DNA of 39,452 nucleotides from an uncultured Collinsella sp. (GCA_902494625.1 CABUUB010000011.1:1-39452), one strand, 5' to 3'; counted from the first letter of the stretch, positions 7,127-15,237 are shown. The notes: a model not told the origin generated them from the sequence alone. Numbers and translations: made by a program.

Positions 7127-8332
7127 ATGCGTACGATCACCGAGTCCGAGTCCACCCCCAAGGCCGACGGCTTCTTCATGCCCGCCGAGTTCGCCCCGCA
7201 GGATCGCGTGTGGATGGGCTGGCCCCACCGCACCGACACCTGGGCCCACGGCGCCAAGCCGGCCCAGAAGCAGTATGCCGCCATCGCCCGCGCCATCTCC
7301 GAGTTCACCCCGGTCTATATGTGCGCCAACCAGGTCGACTACGCCAACTGCAAGGCCGTCTTCGAGAACGACGAGAACGTCACCGTCATCGAGATGACCA
7401 CCGACGACGCCTGGTTCCGCGACACTGCCGCCACCTACGTCATCAACGGCAAGGGCGAGAAGCGCGCCAACCACTGGCACTTCAACGCCTACGGCGGCCT
7501 CGTCGACGGCCTGTACTTCCCGTGGGACAAGGACGAGCAGATCGCCCTCAAGATGGCTGAGCTCTCCGGCTGCCGCCGCTATCGTCCCGATGACATGATC
7601 CTCGAGGGCGGCTCCATCACCGTCGACGGCGAGGGCACCCTTGTCGTGACCGACCAGTGCCTGCTTTCCCCGGGCCGCACCTGCTCTGCGGTTCTGGAGG
7701 AGGAAGAGGATCCCGAGTCCATCTGGCCCAAGTACCACAAGAAGTTTGAGCCCTGGAGCGAGGAGCTTCGCGCCTACATGGACGAGCACCTCAAGGATTA
7801 CCTGGGTGTCGAGAAGGTCATCTGGGTCAAGGAGGGCATCGACCCCGAGGAGACCAACGGCCACATCGACGACGTCGCCACGTTCATCGCGCCGGGCGTC
7901 ATGGCCTGCATTTGGACCGACGATCCCGAGTATCCGTTCTACGAGCAGTGCCACGCTGCCTACGAGACCCTCTCCAACGCCGTCGACGCCAAGGGCCGCA
8001 AGATGAAGGTCTACAAGCTCTGCATGCCCGTGAACCCGCTGTTCATGGACCAGGCTTCCTGCGACACCATCGACGCCGACGAGAACGCCGAGCCGCGCGT
8101 CCCCGACGAGCCGCTGATCGCCTCCTACATGAACTACCTCGTGACCAACCACGGCGTTATCGTCCCGCAGTACGGCGACGAGAACGACCAGCTGGCCGTC
8201 GACACGCTCCAGAAGATCTACGACGAGGTCTGGGGCGAGGGCGTCTACAAGTGCGTCGGCGTTCAGTCCGAGCAGGTCGTCTTCGGTGGCGGCAACATCC
8301 ACTGCATTACTCAGCAGGAGCCGTCCGCGTAA
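7127..8332 (+). CDS. aguA: Agmatine deiminase, copy 1 (long form)
   Basis: 401 aa. Hydrolyses agmatine to N-carbamoylputrescine and ammonia. Pentein-fold catalytic residues are visible: Asp99 (in WFRD), Glu160 (ILEGGS), His246 (NGHIDDV) and the nucleophile Cys393 in GGGNIHCITQQ. Two oddities: residues 98-102 read RDTAA where the family usually has RDxGP, and residues ~181-214 are a charged insertion absent from copy 2 at 17848. The start is the ATG at 7127 behind GGAGGAAA, giving the family N-terminus with ESESTPKADGFFMPAEF; an upstream in-frame start at 6962 would add 55 residues coded by the structured leader. Works with PtcA and AguD in agmatine fermentation. Confidence 0.92.
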   Translation: MRTITESESTPKADGFFMPAEFAPQDRVWMGWPHRTDTWAHGAKPAQKQYAAIARAISEFTPVYMCANQVDYANCKAVFENDENVTVIEMTTDDAWFRDTAATYVINGKGEKRANHWHFNAYGGLVDGLYFPWDKDEQIALKMAELSGCRRYRPDDMILEGGSITVDGEGTLVVTDQCLLSPGRTCSAVLEEEEDPESIWPKYHKKFEPWSEELRAYMDEHLKDYLGVEKVIWVKEGIDPEETNGHIDDVATFIAPGVMACIWTDDPEYPFYEQCHAAYETLSNAVDAKGRKMKVYKLCMPVNPLFMDQASCDTIDADENAEPRVPDEPLIASYMNYLVTNHGVIVPQYGDENDQLAVDTLQKIYDEVWGEGVYKCVGVQSEQVVFGGGNIHCITQQEPSA

Positions 8333-8344
8333 TTGTCTGTCTTC

Positions 8345-8432
8345 CCGAGGCACGGCACCTTGCCCTTCAATCGTCGGGCATGACCCTTAAGGTCTATGCC
8401 CTCCTCTTTCAGGGCAATCTGCCGCACCTCGG
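8345..8432. repeat. Compound hairpin downstream of agmatine deiminase 1
   Basis: CCGAGGCACGGCA pairs with TGCCGCACCTCGG (11 of 13), then TTGCCCT with AGGGCAA, and an inner stem GGGCATGACC (8376-8385) with GGTCTATGCCC (8391-8401). The outer stem begins 13 bp after the stop codon. Confidence 0.65.
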
Positions 8433-8492
8433 AAACCCAGCCAATCACGCAGACGCTTAATCGTCTGGCTTCCTGAGCCGTGATGCTTCGGG

Positions 8493-8584
8493 AACCCAGC
8501 CGATCAATCGGACGGTCGGTGAATCGGACCATCTCGGGGCATTGATGGTCGGTTTATTCGATGTCTTGGTCGGCTGGGTTTTTC
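8493..8584 (+). terminator. Long-loop rho-independent terminator of the ptcA-aguD-aguA operon
   Basis: AACCCAGCCGA (8493-8503) pairs perfectly with TCGGCTGGGTT (8570-8580), followed by TTTCTTT. The ~66-nt interior contains further pairing (GGACCATC with GATGGTC). A terminator with a loop this long is unusual. Confidence 0.6.
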
Positions 8585-8635
8585 TTTGGGCACTCCGTTG
8601 CCTCCACTTCGGAGTGCCCGCCTCTTTGATTGAGT

Positions 8636-8704
8636 ACGCGTCTGATCTGGGATTTATTGCGGGTTAGGCCAATTGTTCGCTTGAATATCCCAGGTCAGAC
8701 GCGT
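8636..8704. repeat. 18-bp inverted repeat before the second antiporter gene
   Basis: ACGCGTCTGATCTGGGAT and ATCCCAGGTCAGACGCGT are complementary at 17 of 18 positions with a 33-nt loop. There is no T-run; probably a structured transcript element or repeat. Confidence 0.65.
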
Positions 8705-8931
8705 CTTCAATTGCCAAAAGATTCCGGTCGCAATCGCGGCCGTTTTGATCGGAGTATCTATGTACCAGCGTATCGTTATCTACACGCGCCTGTTCCGCGA
8801 GCGTTGGTCCAACAATTGCATCCTCTCTTCTCTTTGGGATGGCACCTGCACCGGTGACGCGGCCTGCAACCCTACCTTGGGCTGCGCCTTCGGTACAGAT
8901 GCCATCCTTTTTGCTGTAGGGGGAGCGTGTC

Positions 8932-10341
8932 GTGGCAGGTAAAAAGTTCTCCCTGTTCGAGGTCATCCTCTCGGTTATCTGCGTTGTCTTTACCATCGAG
9001 GCGGCCGCTCCGGCATCTGCCATGGGTAACGTGCAGTTCTTCTGGTGGATCTTCCTCATCATTACGTTTTTGCTTCCCTATGGCCTGGTGGTGGCCGAGC
9101 TCGGTACGGCGTTCGATTCCGAGGGCGGCCTGTACGATTGGGTTCGCCTGGGCTTGGGCGACCGTTGGGGCGCCCGCTGCTCCTGGTGCTATTGGGTCAA
9201 CTTTCCACTGTGGGTGGCAAGTATCGCCTGCATGTTCCCCAGTGTCATCAATGCGGTATGGGGCATCGAATTTTCGCTTGGGGTCCGAATTGCCATCGAG
9301 CTTGCCTTTGTGTGGGGCGTCACGGTCATGGCAATGCAGCCGGTGGCCGAGGCCGATTGGGTCATGGATGGCGGCGCCGTCATCAAGGTGCTCATTACCG
9401 CCGTGGTGGGAATCATCGGCATCTGGTTTGCCTGCAACAACGGCTTTGCCAACGATATGTCGTTTAAGACATTTGTCCCCGATCTGGGAGACACTAACTC
9501 ACTGACGTATCTTTCAATCATCCTATTCAACTTTATGGGCTTTGAGGTGGTCGCGACCTTTGCCAGCACGATGAAGAACCCATCGCGCGATATCCCCAAG
9601 GCGGTTATCGCCGGTGGCGTTGCCATCGCGGCGATCTACATTATCTGTGGCATCGGTATTGGAGCCGCGGTTCCCACCGAGCAGCTTTCACTCGATTCGG
9701 GCATTGTGGACGCGGTTGCCGCCATGGTGGGGCGCGCTCACCCGCTGACGATGGTCGTGGGCGTGGCCTTTCTGGTAACGCTGTTTGCCAACATGATCTG
9801 TTGGAGCTTTGGCGTCAACAACGTGGCGAGCTATGCCGCGCGCCATGGCAACATGCCGCGTCCCTTTGCGCTGGTGTCCAAGAAGACCGGCATGCCCAAC
9901 GGCTCGGCACTCATTAACGGTTGTTTTGCCAGCTTGGTGCTGCTACTTCAGATTCCGCTGGGTGAAGGTTCCGACGTCTTTTGGGTCTTCTTCTCGATGA
10001 ACGTCGTCTTTCTGCTCATGAGCTATATCCCGATGTTCCCGGCGTTTTGGCGCCTGCGTAAATACGACGACCGCCCGCGTGTGTTTCGCGCGCCCTTCGA
10101 GGGCAAGGTGCTTGCGGTAGCGCTTGCGGTGCCGGTGGTAGAACTCGTGCTTTCGATTGTTGCGACAATCGTGCCGCTTAACAGCTCGCCCGCCGAGATG
10201 TCAAAGTTGCCGATCCTCATGGGTGTGGTGATCGGCGTGTTGCTGGGCGAGGTTTCGCGCCTCATATCGCGCCGCGGCCGCAGCATCGACAATCCCGGCG
10301 TTGGCGCAAGGGGGACAGGTCGCTTTGCACCAAAACAGTAG
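8932..10341 (+). CDS. Agmatine/putrescine antiporter-like APC-family transporter, copy 2
   Basis: 469 aa, about 12 membrane helices and co-linear with the first antiporter. Shared blocks include EAAAPASAMGNVQFFWWIFL, PYGLVVAELG, GGAVIKV, FNFMGFEV and SYIPMFPAFWRLRK. The start is a GTG at 8932 with a strong AGGGGGA 7 bp before it; no ATG fits the homology. The C-terminus differs from copy 1: it ends in GVGARGTGRFAPKQ, coded by DNA carrying a GGGGGACAGGT motif also seen in nearby intergenic repeats, so the tail may derive from repeat invasion (inference). It may have a different substrate or direction from copy 1. It is separated from aguA by 599 bp of structured DNA, so it is probably transcribed on its own. 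Confidence 0.85.
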   Translation: MAGKKFSLFEVILSVICVVFTIEAAAPASAMGNVQFFWWIFLIITFLLPYGLVVAELGTAFDSEGGLYDWVRLGLGDRWGARCSWCYWVNFPLWVASIACMFPSVINAVWGIEFSLGVRIAIELAFVWGVTVMAMQPVAEADWVMDGGAVIKVLITAVVGIIGIWFACNNGFANDMSFKTFVPDLGDTNSLTYLSIILFNFMGFEVVATFASTMKNPSRDIPKAVIAGGVAIAAIYIICGIGIGAAVPTEQLSLDSGIVDAVAAMVGRAHPLTMVVGVAFLVTLFANMICWSFGVNNVASYAARHGNMPRPFALVSKKTGMPNGSALINGCFASLVLLLQIPLGEGSDVFWVFFSMNVVFLLMSYIPMFPAFWRLRKYDDRPRVFRAPFEGKVLAVALAVPVVELVLSIVATIVPLNSSPAEMSKLPILMGVVIGVLLGEVSRLISRRGRSIDNPGVGARGTGRFAPKQ

Positions 10342-10376
10342 CGCCGCGAGTTGTGCGGTGCTAGATGCATCTTGGA

Positions 10377-10568
10377 TTACTGCTCACGCTGCTCGGGATC
10401 AGATGCGAGCTTGGGTGCAAAGTAGGGGACGTGACCCAGGTAGGGGCAGCTGTCCGAACGCGCCTCAACGGCGCAGGGGACATTGTCGTAGGTCATGGAA
10501 GAACCGAGTCGGGTGATGGCCTTGGCGGCGGGCGCGACGAGCATCTTGAGCGGAGCGATCGGTGTCAT
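10377..10568 (-). CDS. Small hypothetical protein (63 aa) with two cysteines
   Basis: I do not recognise a family. The reading frame has an ideal ribosome-binding site (AAAGGAG, 5 nt before ATG at 10568) and is divergent from the LuxR gene at 10697, which supports it being real. The sequence starts MTPIAPLKMLVAPAAKAITR (mildly amphipathic), then YDNVPCAVEARSDSCPYLGH with Cys32 and Cys41, and ends in a charged tail DPEQREQ. There is no signal peptide or clear membrane helix. It lies tail-to-tail with the second antiporter gene, with stops 35 bp apart. It could be a small regulatory or metal/thiol-binding protein, but nothing in the sequence decides this. Confidence 0.65.
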   Translation of the reverse strand: MTPIAPLKMLVAPAAKAITRLGSSMTYDNVPCAVEARSDSCPYLGHVPYFAPKLASDPEQREQ

Positions 10569-10696
10569 GGCATCTCCTTTCATCGGTGAGACACAGCTTG
10601 TTTATCTAAACGATACAGTACGTTTAATCGGTGAGTCTAATCTTGCGGCAAAGAATCTGTCAACATCCTCACAGCATCTAGACAGGGGAGGCGGGC

Positions 10697-11689
10697 ATGA
10701 GTTTCGCGTTCTATATCTACACCATGATTATCATGGGTGTGGCTCTGGTGACCAGTGCCGTGGCATTGGTGGTTTGGCTCATGACGCGCCGTCGCGACAG
10801 CCTCGTGGCCGCGGCGGGTTTTTTGCTCTATATGCTCGATATGTCGGTCATCTTTTTTGACGAGTACAATCGGCTCAAATACGACTACGCCGTTACCTTT
10901 AGCGAGCCGCTGCAGCACCCCTTGCTGCGCTGCGTGCTTGGTATTGCCATCTATGCCTGCGTGGTGCTATGGATGTTTGCGCGCTTGCGCAAAAGACCGA
11001 CGTCGCGCATGCTCGGACTCGCTATCGTGCCGTTTTCAATCTTGCAATTGCTGCTGGTGCCTCGCAGCGGCGCTGCCGGAGAGGTGCAGCAGTATCTCTT
11101 TTGGCTCACGCGTGACCTGGGCAATGTAGGATGTCTTGCCTATGCCGCCTGGCATTACCGGTACAGAGCAACGCGTGTTGAGAAACTCGACCTCGACCGC
11201 TCAAAGCTCTTTTGGAAGGTGGCCTTCGTTCTTGTGTTTTGTGTGATCGCCGAGGACACCTACATGATCTTGTTCTGCCGTCCCGACTCCCAAAACCCCG
11301 TCATCGGCCTCTTTTTGTGGTATCTGTCCGAGCGCAATATCTCCGAAAACGTGCTGCTCGTGGTATGCGCGGCTCAGCTTTTTTGCCAGTTTAGCCATAT
11401 CCTGCGTGTGTATGCCCGTCATCCGCGTGCCGATGAGGACGTGGCAGCCGAGAGCGCAAGCTCTGAGGACGATCTCGCATCGCGTGTGGTGATTTATGCC
11501 GACGCCCATAAGCTGTCACGGCGCGAGCAGGAGGTGCTCACGCTGGTGCTGAAGGGCAACGACGCCCAAAACATCGCCAGCGAGTTGGTCATCAGCCCTG
11601 GCACGGTCAAGGCACACTTGCATCGCATCTACGTTAAAAGCGGCGTCTCCAACCGAGATGACCTTATAGATACCTTTTGGCGTTCCTAG
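10697..11689 (+). CDS. Membrane-bound LuxR-family transcriptional regulator
   Basis: 330 aa. Residues 1-235 form about seven hydrophobic segments separated by short loops. Residues ~272-328 form a LuxR helix-turn-helix (KLSRREQEVLTLVLKGNDAQ, ISPGTVKAHLHRIYVKSGVSN). Length, topology and the conserved YLSERNISENV segment match the regulator at 2816-3781, so the two are paralogues bracketing the agmatine locus. The ATG at 10697 follows AGGGGAGG. It is divergent from the 63-aa protein. The target could be the second antiporter, the small protein, or the amidohydrolase-MATE operon that follows (inference). The ligand is unknown. Confidence 0.88.
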   Translation: MSFAFYIYTMIIMGVALVTSAVALVVWLMTRRRDSLVAAAGFLLYMLDMSVIFFDEYNRLKYDYAVTFSEPLQHPLLRCVLGIAIYACVVLWMFARLRKRPTSRMLGLAIVPFSILQLLLVPRSGAAGEVQQYLFWLTRDLGNVGCLAYAAWHYRYRATRVEKLDLDRSKLFWKVAFVLVFCVIAEDTYMILFCRPDSQNPVIGLFLWYLSERNISENVLLVVCAAQLFCQFSHILRVYARHPRADEDVAAESASSEDDLASRVVIYADAHKLSRREQEVLTLVLKGNDAQNIASELVISPGTVKAHLHRIYVKSGVSNRDDLIDTFWRS

Positions 11690-12004
11690 CCTCATTCTTC
11701 CTCGCATGCGGGTCTTGCTGTGTGGGCGGCCACACCGTTGGGCGTAATGAAGCGGTAATAATCTCAGACAATAAACCTGCAGGTAAAGCGTGTAAACCTG
11801 CTTAAACTGACCGTTTGCGGTCCCTGGCCTTGGCACGGATTTGCCCCTGTGTATCAATGGGTGTAGCGCGAAGCCGCGGACGTGGGACAGACGTCCGAGC
11901 ACGGCTTGTAGGCACGCGCCGATGCGGGAGCGCTACGCTCCCAACCGAGTGCCCACGCGGGCGGTGCGTCCGCGTTGCAACCAAAGATGCCTGAGGAGGC
12001 TCAC
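11690..12004. promoter_or_regulatory. Structured leader and promoter region of the amidohydrolase-MATE operon
   Basis: 315 bp. Contains the palindrome ACCTGCAGGT, an ACCG-N4-CGGT dyad at 11810-11821, and a possible promoter (TTGGCA near 11830 with an AT-rich hexamer in GTATCAAT 16-17 bp on). Then come strong stems: AAGCCG/CGGCTT (11871-11907) enclosing GGACGT/ACGTCC, with GCGCG/CGCGC outside it, and a perfect 7-bp hairpin GGGAGCG/CGCTCCC at 11926-11942. A long folded 5' leader is likely. Confidence 0.5.
11810..11821. promoter_or_regulatory. Candidate operator ACCG-N4-CGGT before the amidohydrolase gene
   Basis: ACCGTTTGCGGT has the same dyad arms as the ptcA upstream sites and, apart from its last base, is identical to 38352-38363. 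A shared or paralogous regulator is possible. Confidence 0.4.
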
Positions 12005-13633
12005 ATGGACAAGGCTGATGTAGTTATCAAGAGCGACGCCGTCTTTACCGGCGATGGGCTCGAGCCGTTTAAGGGCGGCGTTGCCGTGCGGGGCGATAAA
12101 ATCGTTGCCTGCGGTGACGATGCTCACCTGGCACCGTTTATCGGTCCCGATACCGAGGTGCGCGACTTTGGCGACCAGCTCGTCATGCCCGGCCTGATCG
12201 ACTCGCACACGCATTTTGCCCAGGGCGCGTTTATGACCGACCCCGATTTTGCCGTCAACCTCATCGACTGCACCAGTTTTGAGATGGCGATGGAACGTGT
12301 CGTGGCGTTTGCGGCCGACCATCCCGATAACGAGTGGATTCTGGGCTGCCAGATTATCCAGTTCCAGTGGGATGTCCCCGAGATGCCCACGGCCGCGATG
12401 ATCGATGAGTACATCTCGGACCGCCCGGTCTTTCTGCAGCAGGTTGACATGCATACCTTTAGTGCCAATACCTGCGCCATCAACAAGGTGGGAGTAACTT
12501 CGCAGACGCCCGATCCCGCAGGCGGCAAGATCCTTAAGGATGCCGAGGGCAATCTGACGGGCGTGTTTTCCAACAACGCCGGCGTCTTCTTTATGGACGA
12601 GGTCTACGACCCAGCGCCCGAGGTTGTTGACGCGTCGTTTGCAAAAACCGCCCGGCGCGCCAATGCCCTGGGAATCACTACGGTCGGCATGGTCAATCCT
12701 ACGTTTGTGAGCATGGAAAACCCGTATGCGGTGTTGGCAGGTCTTAATGCCAAGGGCGACTTGCCGCTGCGTGTGTTCCTGTACACCGACCTGTTCGAAA
12801 ACGAGTCCTTGACGCTCGAGCAGATCAAGGAGAAATATGCCTTCCCGGGTACGCAGGTGGAGTGGCACGGCTTTAAGCAGTTCCTTGATGGCGTGTGCTC
12901 CGACCATACCGCCTGGATGCTTGAGCCCTATAGCAACGCGCCCGATACCTGTGGTGAGCCCGCGGAGGAGCCGGAGCGCATCCGTGCTGCCATCCTGAGG
13001 GCGCAGGAATGGGGCGTTGACACGCGCATCCATGCAATCGGCGATCGCTCGGTGCGTTTTGTGCTCGATTGCTTTGAGGAGGGCGAGCGCTTGCATGGCA
13101 AGCGGGATTGTCGCCACTCCATGGAGCACAACGAGACGGTTCAACCCGAGGATATGCCGCGTTATGCCGAGCTCGGCGTCTGCCCCGGCATGCAGCCGTG
13201 GCACATGCTGCTCGATATGGCTGACCTTGCCAAGGACGAAGCCGTGGGTCCCGAGCGTGCCGCGCTTTCGTGGCCCCTGCATAGCCTGCTTGCCAGCGGA
13301 GCCGTGGTGCACCTGGGCAGTGACTTCCCCGTTGTGGGCTTGGAGCCCATGGAGGAGGTGTACGGCGCGGTCTTCCGCATGCTCGAGGACGGTTCCAACC
13401 CTGAGGGCTGGTTCCCCCAGGAGCGCATTACCATGGCCGAGGCTCTGCGCGCCTACACCTATGGCAGCGCCTACGCCATGCATGCCGAGGACCGCATCGG
13501 CACGCTCGCGTGCGGCAAACAGGCAGATATCTGCGTGCTCGACCGCAATCTCTTTGATTGCGAGCCGGCCGAGGTGCTCGAGGCTACCGCAGCCCTCACG
13601 ATGATCGCCGGCAAGGTGGTCTTTGAGGCATAG
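12005..13633 (+). CDS. YtcJ-type metal-dependent amidohydrolase
   Basis: 542 aa, amidohydrolase superfamily (amidohydrolase 3/YtcJ group). The metal-binding HxH is His68 and His70 in DSHTHF. Further along are IHAIGDRSVRFVLD, RHSMEHNETV, the GMQPWHM segment and LGSDFPVVGLEP with the catalytic Asp, all expected for the TIM-barrel fold. The C-terminal strand region (ADICVLDRNLFD...AGKVVFEA) completes the composite beta domain. Length is normal. The start is the ATG at 12005 behind GAGGAGG. The substrate is unknown: members act on N-acyl or cyclic amide compounds. The MATE exporter begins 85 bp later, so the pair may modify and expel the same compound, or exchange a substrate for its product (inference). 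Confidence 0.88.
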   Translation: MDKADVVIKSDAVFTGDGLEPFKGGVAVRGDKIVACGDDAHLAPFIGPDTEVRDFGDQLVMPGLIDSHTHFAQGAFMTDPDFAVNLIDCTSFEMAMERVVAFAADHPDNEWILGCQIIQFQWDVPEMPTAAMIDEYISDRPVFLQQVDMHTFSANTCAINKVGVTSQTPDPAGGKILKDAEGNLTGVFSNNAGVFFMDEVYDPAPEVVDASFAKTARRANALGITTVGMVNPTFVSMENPYAVLAGLNAKGDLPLRVFLYTDLFENESLTLEQIKEKYAFPGTQVEWHGFKQFLDGVCSDHTAWMLEPYSNAPDTCGEPAEEPERIRAAILRAQEWGVDTRIHAIGDRSVRFVLDCFEEGERLHGKRDCRHSMEHNETVQPEDMPRYAELGVCPGMQPWHMLLDMADLAKDEAVGPERAALSWPLHSLLASGAVVHLGSDFPVVGLEPMEEVYGAVFRMLEDGSNPEGWFPQERITMAEALRAYTYGSAYAMHAEDRIGTLACGKQADICVLDRNLFDCEPAEVLEATAALTMIAGKVVFEA

Positions 13634-13718
13634 CGCCATCGTTTGATTGGGCGGCTTGGTGCCAGTTGTCAGCCGCCTGACATCCATTCAGCACTACTCT
13701 CTCAAGGAAGGGAGAACA

Positions 13719-15095
13719 ATGGCAGAAGAAGTAACCGCTGCCGTGGAGGAGGAGCGCGAGCTCGCCTCCCAACCGATTCCCGGTCTGGTGCGTAAGTACA
13801 CCATCGTCACCGGCCAGGGCATGCTCGCCCAGATCATCATGGTGGTCCTTGAGGGCCTCGTGATGGGTTGGGGCCTAGGTGCCCACGGCCTGGCCTGTGT
13901 CTCGATCATTATGTCGGTCGAGTACATCAACCTGGCCTTTGGCAACCTGTTTGGCACCGGCGTGCCCGCCGTGGTGGGCAACCTTTTGGGTGCCGGCGAC
14001 ATCAAGGGCGCAAGCAAGGCTTTTAGCCAGGGCTTTTGGCTTACCACGATCGTGAGTGTGCTGCTTGCTGTGGTGATGGCAGTGTTTACCGAGCCCATTT
14101 GCGCATTCTTTGGCGCCACGCCCGACATCATGGCCGATACCGTTGCCGGCGTGCGCACCTTCGCCGTGCTACTGCCGCTCACGGTCATTGGCCAGATGAT
14201 CACCGCTGTGATGCGTGTGGACGAGAAGGTTCAGATCCAGGCCAACCTCATGACCGTTTCGGCCATCGTCGCCATCTGTTGGCTCGCGCTTTCCACGTTT
14301 GTGCTCAAGTTTGGCGTTATGGGCGCCGGCGTGTACTACGGGCTTTCCATCGGTATCTGGGCCATCGGTATCTTCTGGTTCATCGGGGGCAAAAAGTCCC
14401 AGCTCCAGATTAGCCTGGCCGACCTTAAGCTCGACCTCGCCATCTGCGGCCAGATCTTCAAGATCGGCTTCCCGTTCTTCCTGGTCCAAGGTGCGACCTT
14501 TATCTTTAATACCGTTGCCAACTCGCTTTTGGGTTCGCTCGGCGGCGACATGGGCTCGCTCTACATCGCAGCCTTTGGCGTGATCAACGGCTACATCCTC
14601 TACATTACCATGATGGTTGCCCAGTGCTTCTCCTACGGTCTGCAGCCCATCGCTGCCTTCAACGCCGGCGCAAAGGCTTGGGCACGCCTTAAGGAGACGC
14701 TCTCCTGCACGCTTAAGTACCAGGTTGTGACGCTGGCGCTGGTCACCGTCGCGCTCTGGCTTGCCGCCACCCCGGTGTGCGCCTTCTTTGCCGGCAGCGA
14801 TCCTGCGCTCGTTGAGGTTGCCGCCAACGCCACGCGTACTGTCATCCTGGCTGTTGCCCTGGGCTATCTTGCCATGACCATGTCGATGTATTTCCAGGCG
14901 GTCGAGAAGGTGGGTGTCGCCACGTTTACGGGCCTGCTTCGCTATGTGATCTGCTCGGTGCCGCTTATGTACCTCCTCGGCAACATGATGGGTGTCGAGG
15001 GCGTGTGGATCGCCCTGGTGGTGGCCGATGCCATTACTGGCATCATCTCCATTGCGCTCGCCGCGCACGAGTCCAAGCGCCTTGCTACGCTCTAG
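13719..15095 (+). CDS. MATE-family multidrug/metabolite exporter
   Basis: 458 aa with about 12 membrane helices in two similar halves (first half ~25-230, second ~245-455), as in MATE/DinF transporters. The acidic N-terminus (AEEVTAAVEEERELAS) precedes GLVRKYTIVTGQGMLAQ. The characteristic GTGVPAVVGNLLGAGD loop after helix 2 is present. ATG at 13719 with AAGGAAGGGAG upstream. Second gene after the amidohydrolase; the spacer holds a GGCGGCT/AGCCGCC hairpin. Likely uses a proton or sodium gradient to export a small molecule; the substrate cannot be told from sequence. Confidence 0.88.
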   Translation: MAEEVTAAVEEERELASQPIPGLVRKYTIVTGQGMLAQIIMVVLEGLVMGWGLGAHGLACVSIIMSVEYINLAFGNLFGTGVPAVVGNLLGAGDIKGASKAFSQGFWLTTIVSVLLAVVMAVFTEPICAFFGATPDIMADTVAGVRTFAVLLPLTVIGQMITAVMRVDEKVQIQANLMTVSAIVAICWLALSTFVLKFGVMGAGVYYGLSIGIWAIGIFWFIGGKKSQLQISLADLKLDLAICGQIFKIGFPFFLVQGATFIFNTVANSLLGSLGGDMGSLYIAAFGVINGYILYITMMVAQCFSYGLQPIAAFNAGAKAWARLKETLSCTLKYQVVTLALVTVALWLAATPVCAFFAGSDPALVEVAANATRTVILAVALGYLAMTMSMYFQAVEKVGVATFTGLLRYVICSVPLMYLLGNMMGVEGVWIALVVADAITGIISIALAAHESKRLATL

Positions 15096-15143
15096 GCTCG
15101 GACATGGCTGGCGTACGATAGTCGAACAAGTTAACTTGCCTGC

Positions 15144-15186
15144 AAGCCACCACAATGGGGACAGCCCCCATTGTGGTGGCTTTTGT
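15144..15186 (+). terminator. Rho-independent terminator after the MATE gene
   Basis: AAGCCACCACAATGGGG (15144-15160) pairs perfectly over 17 bp with CCCCATTGTGGTGGCTT (15166-15182) around ACAGC, then TTTTG. The loop region carries the GGGGACAG motif that recurs in other intergenic elements here. Confidence 0.88.
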
Positions 15187-15237
15187 TATTTAGGGTCTGA
15201 GATTTCGGCTCTATAAATAATGCTTTTGAACTGGGTT

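Larger units (their letters stand above)
8333..8931. other. 599-bp non-coding region packed with long stem-loops
   Basis: No credible gene. From left to right: a compound hairpin at 8345-8432, a predicted three-way junction at 8444-8484 (ATCACG/CGTGAT enclosing CAGACG/CGTCTG and GCT/AGC), a long terminator at 8493-8584, a perfect 10-bp stem at 8588-8619 and an 18-bp stem at 8636-8704 (17 of 18 paired). The remainder up to the RBS of the next gene has a weaker fold (GGATGGC/GCCATCC, 8846-8907). This suggests either a structured regulatory RNA or a nest of intergenic repeat elements. Confidence 0.7.

Noticed and set aside
11933..13687. 584-aa minus-strand frame opposite the amidohydrolase
   Set aside because: Shadow of a gene with clear HxH and other catalytic motifs on the + strand.
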